Shown here piece after piece: positions 62,956 through 64,000 of a stretch of 64,000 nucleotides of DNA. Under the pieces are notes generated by a model. That model saw only the letters and a program-made list of their open reading frames with translations, had not been told where the DNA came from and ran no database searches. Origin of the DNA: Urmitella timonensis (GTDB lineage: Bacteria; Actinomycetota; Actinomycetes; Actinomycetales; Actinomycetaceae); contig FQLW01000006.1 of NCBI GenBank assembly GCA_900120415.1, positions 372,001-436,000 of the forward strand, read 5' to 3'. Position numbers and translations under genes: made by a program. Each line of letters begins with the position of its first letter. Position 1 is the stretch's first letter.

Positions 62956-63340
62956 ACCCCGACAAGAATAATATCGTCGATAAATTCAAGTAAGTAGCAG
63001 CACTTCTTACTCGCTGTAGTTGCGATACCCGCCTGCGTCCCTCGCAGGATTTCGCAGTCCCTGTGCGGGAGGCTCTTACCTCGCTCAAGACTTTGTGGCA
63101 CAAATAAGGTGCGCTTTTTGACGATAATAAAAGAAGTTAAGGTATTCGCAAACACTGTGAAATCAATGCGAAATCTAAAAAGGGCATAACGTAAGTCGAT
63201 GTCTTACCAATCAGGAGGTAACTCACTAAATATCCTTAAATATGGAGGAAGTGTCGTTGCGGATATAATCGGGATAAAGAGTTGTGTAGACATGGCTAAA
63301 CAGGCGTTCTAGATGGCGGGACCTACAGGAAGATACTCAA
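62956..63340. other. Gene-free stretch
   Basis: A 67-codon minus-strand frame (62952-63155) has no ribosome site or recognised similarity. A TATAAT (63264-63269) precedes the next gene by about 70 nt, without a clear -35. Confidence 0.4.
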
Positions 63341-63589
63341 ATGGTGAAACTAATAATTGAGTTTATTTTGTTTGGATGTTTAGCGGTGTTTTTCTGCTTT
63401 GTTTCTTGGGTTGAAATGCCTAATGCTAAAGATAAAAAAACTGGACGAAAACGTACTTTATATCAACGTTTACGTTTAGCTAATAGGCAACTACGCTTGC
63501 AGCTTTTCCTGGGAATTGCAGCGGCAGTAGTTGCGGTATTAGCTGCACTTCAGCTACTAGGTGTTATACCCTACCTCGACATTGTTTAG
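63341..63589 (+). CDS. Small membrane protein
   Basis: An 82-residue protein with two hydrophobic segments (4-24 and 54-78) and a Lys/Arg-rich middle loop (KDKKTGRKRTLYQRLRLANR). Unknown family. AT-rich like the host flank. No strong ribosome site is visible. Confidence 0.5.
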   Translation: MVKLIIEFILFGCLAVFFCFVSWVEMPNAKDKKTGRKRTLYQRLRLANRQLRLQLFLGIAAAVVAVLAALQLLGVIPYLDIV

Positions 63590-63674
63590 GTCACGTATAT
63601 TAGCAAAAGATAATAAGTTTGTTGTAGGTTTGACTGATAGTTTTTTCTGTATGTTAGGTCGTTAGTATTACTGC

Positions 63675-63920
63675 TGGCATGAATACGTTTAATACGGAAC
63701 TATGAAACGTGAAACTATTCTGCTTCAATGTCTCGGATTCACGCGCGAAAGCACCACTTACAATCGAACTAACACCCCTGAAAATCTAGTCGCTAATGGA
63801 GCTAAGCCCCATCTAAATCCTTGTTTGATTGAAAGCATAAATATCAATTTCAGAAAGGAAGTAAAGGAAATCTAATAAAACGTTACGGAGGTTTTCTCGT
63901 GGGTGGGTTTCATGTTCTAA
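63675..63920 (+). pseudogene. Decayed remnant of a second hamB (C-terminal end)
   Basis: In one frame, 63675-63920 aligns with the last ~80 residues of the intact HamB: ILLQCLGFTRESTTYNRTN versus ILLQRLGFTRESATYIRTN, AKPHLNPCLIES versus GKPHLNPILLES, and NVTEVFSWVGFMF versus NVPEAFSMPDFMF, ending at the same stop. There are in-frame stops at 63690 and a double TAATAA at 63873. Similarity continues past the stop (ACCCCC, CTAACG). The upstream part of the gene is missing, though a diverged trace may extend to ~63620. Confidence 0.85.
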
Positions 63921-64000
63921 CCCCCAAGTGTTGAACTAGCTAACGAAACTTAACAATTCCCCCCCGGCGCGCCGGTGGGGCGCTAGAAACCGAGCAATAG

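Noticed and set aside
62952-63155. 67-codon minus-strand frame
   Set aside because: No ribosome site, no recognised similarity, and it abuts the 3' end of the hydrolase pseudogene; not supported as a gene.
63964-63975. CCGGCGCGCCGG 12-bp palindrome near the window end
   Set aside because: Could be a terminator or a chance restriction-like site; no T-run and no gene clearly ending here, so no call made.

Overview
The window looks like a chromosomal segment of an actinobacterium, probably an Actinomycetaceae-like host (low confidence at family level). Pointers are the anaerobic glycerol-3-phosphate dehydrogenase genes, a DtxR/IdeR-type iron box, GC-rich codon use in the accessory part, and actinobacterial-style phage genes. 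The two ends (about 1-2.2 kb and 61.9-64 kb) are less GC-rich and look like host backbone. Nearly everything between them is accessory DNA.

Layout. (1) 1-2.2 kb: the end of glpB, glpC, a convergent NUDIX hydrolase and tRNA-Gly(CCC) with a good promoter. (2) 2.2-8.6 kb: a minus-strand iron-regulated transport operon made of two IrtAB/YbtPQ-like ABC half-transporters plus an MptD-type ECF transporter (S, T and a fused double ATPase), with a DtxR-like box at its head. (3) 8.68-12.1 kb: two coupled large serine recombinases and two small proteins. (4) 12.3-52.1 kb: a largely complete siphovirus-type prophage transcribed from the minus strand. Reading in that direction it has a sigma-like regulator and DNA-metabolism genes (DUF2800, DUF2815, PolA, antirepressor, DUF4406, P4-type primase, VRR-NUC, SNF2 helicase), an ArpU-like regulator, HNH, a DUF1906 glycosidase-like protein, TerS, MetK, two DNA methyltransferases, TerL, portal, ClpP-like protease, HK97 capsid, connectors, major tail protein, tail chaperones with a probable -1 frameshift, tape measure, Dit, tail tip, holin and amidase endolysin. 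Five plus-strand genes interrupt this order and look like lysogeny cargo: an unknown protein, two membrane proteins, a ClbS-like protein and an Abi_2 protein.

(5) 52.2-61.5 kb: a plus-strand six-gene operon: a protein with a bacterial NBR1-type Ig domain, an excisionase-like HTH protein, type III Mod and Res, then Hachiman HamA (DUF1837) and HamB. Gaps are short or overlapping throughout, so the restriction-modification system and Hachiman look like one transcription unit. HamA appears to lack the E-x-K nuclease signature. A decayed second HamB C-terminus lies 2.2 kb downstream.

(6) 61.5-64 kb: terminator, repeats matching those beside tRNA-Gly, two small membrane proteins, an alpha/beta hydrolase broken by a stop codon, and the HamB remnant. 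The matching repeats at about 2.24 and 61.83 kb bracket all of the accessory DNA. The prophage also carries two families of repeated intergenic sequences (four and three copies) that look like shared promoters or operators.
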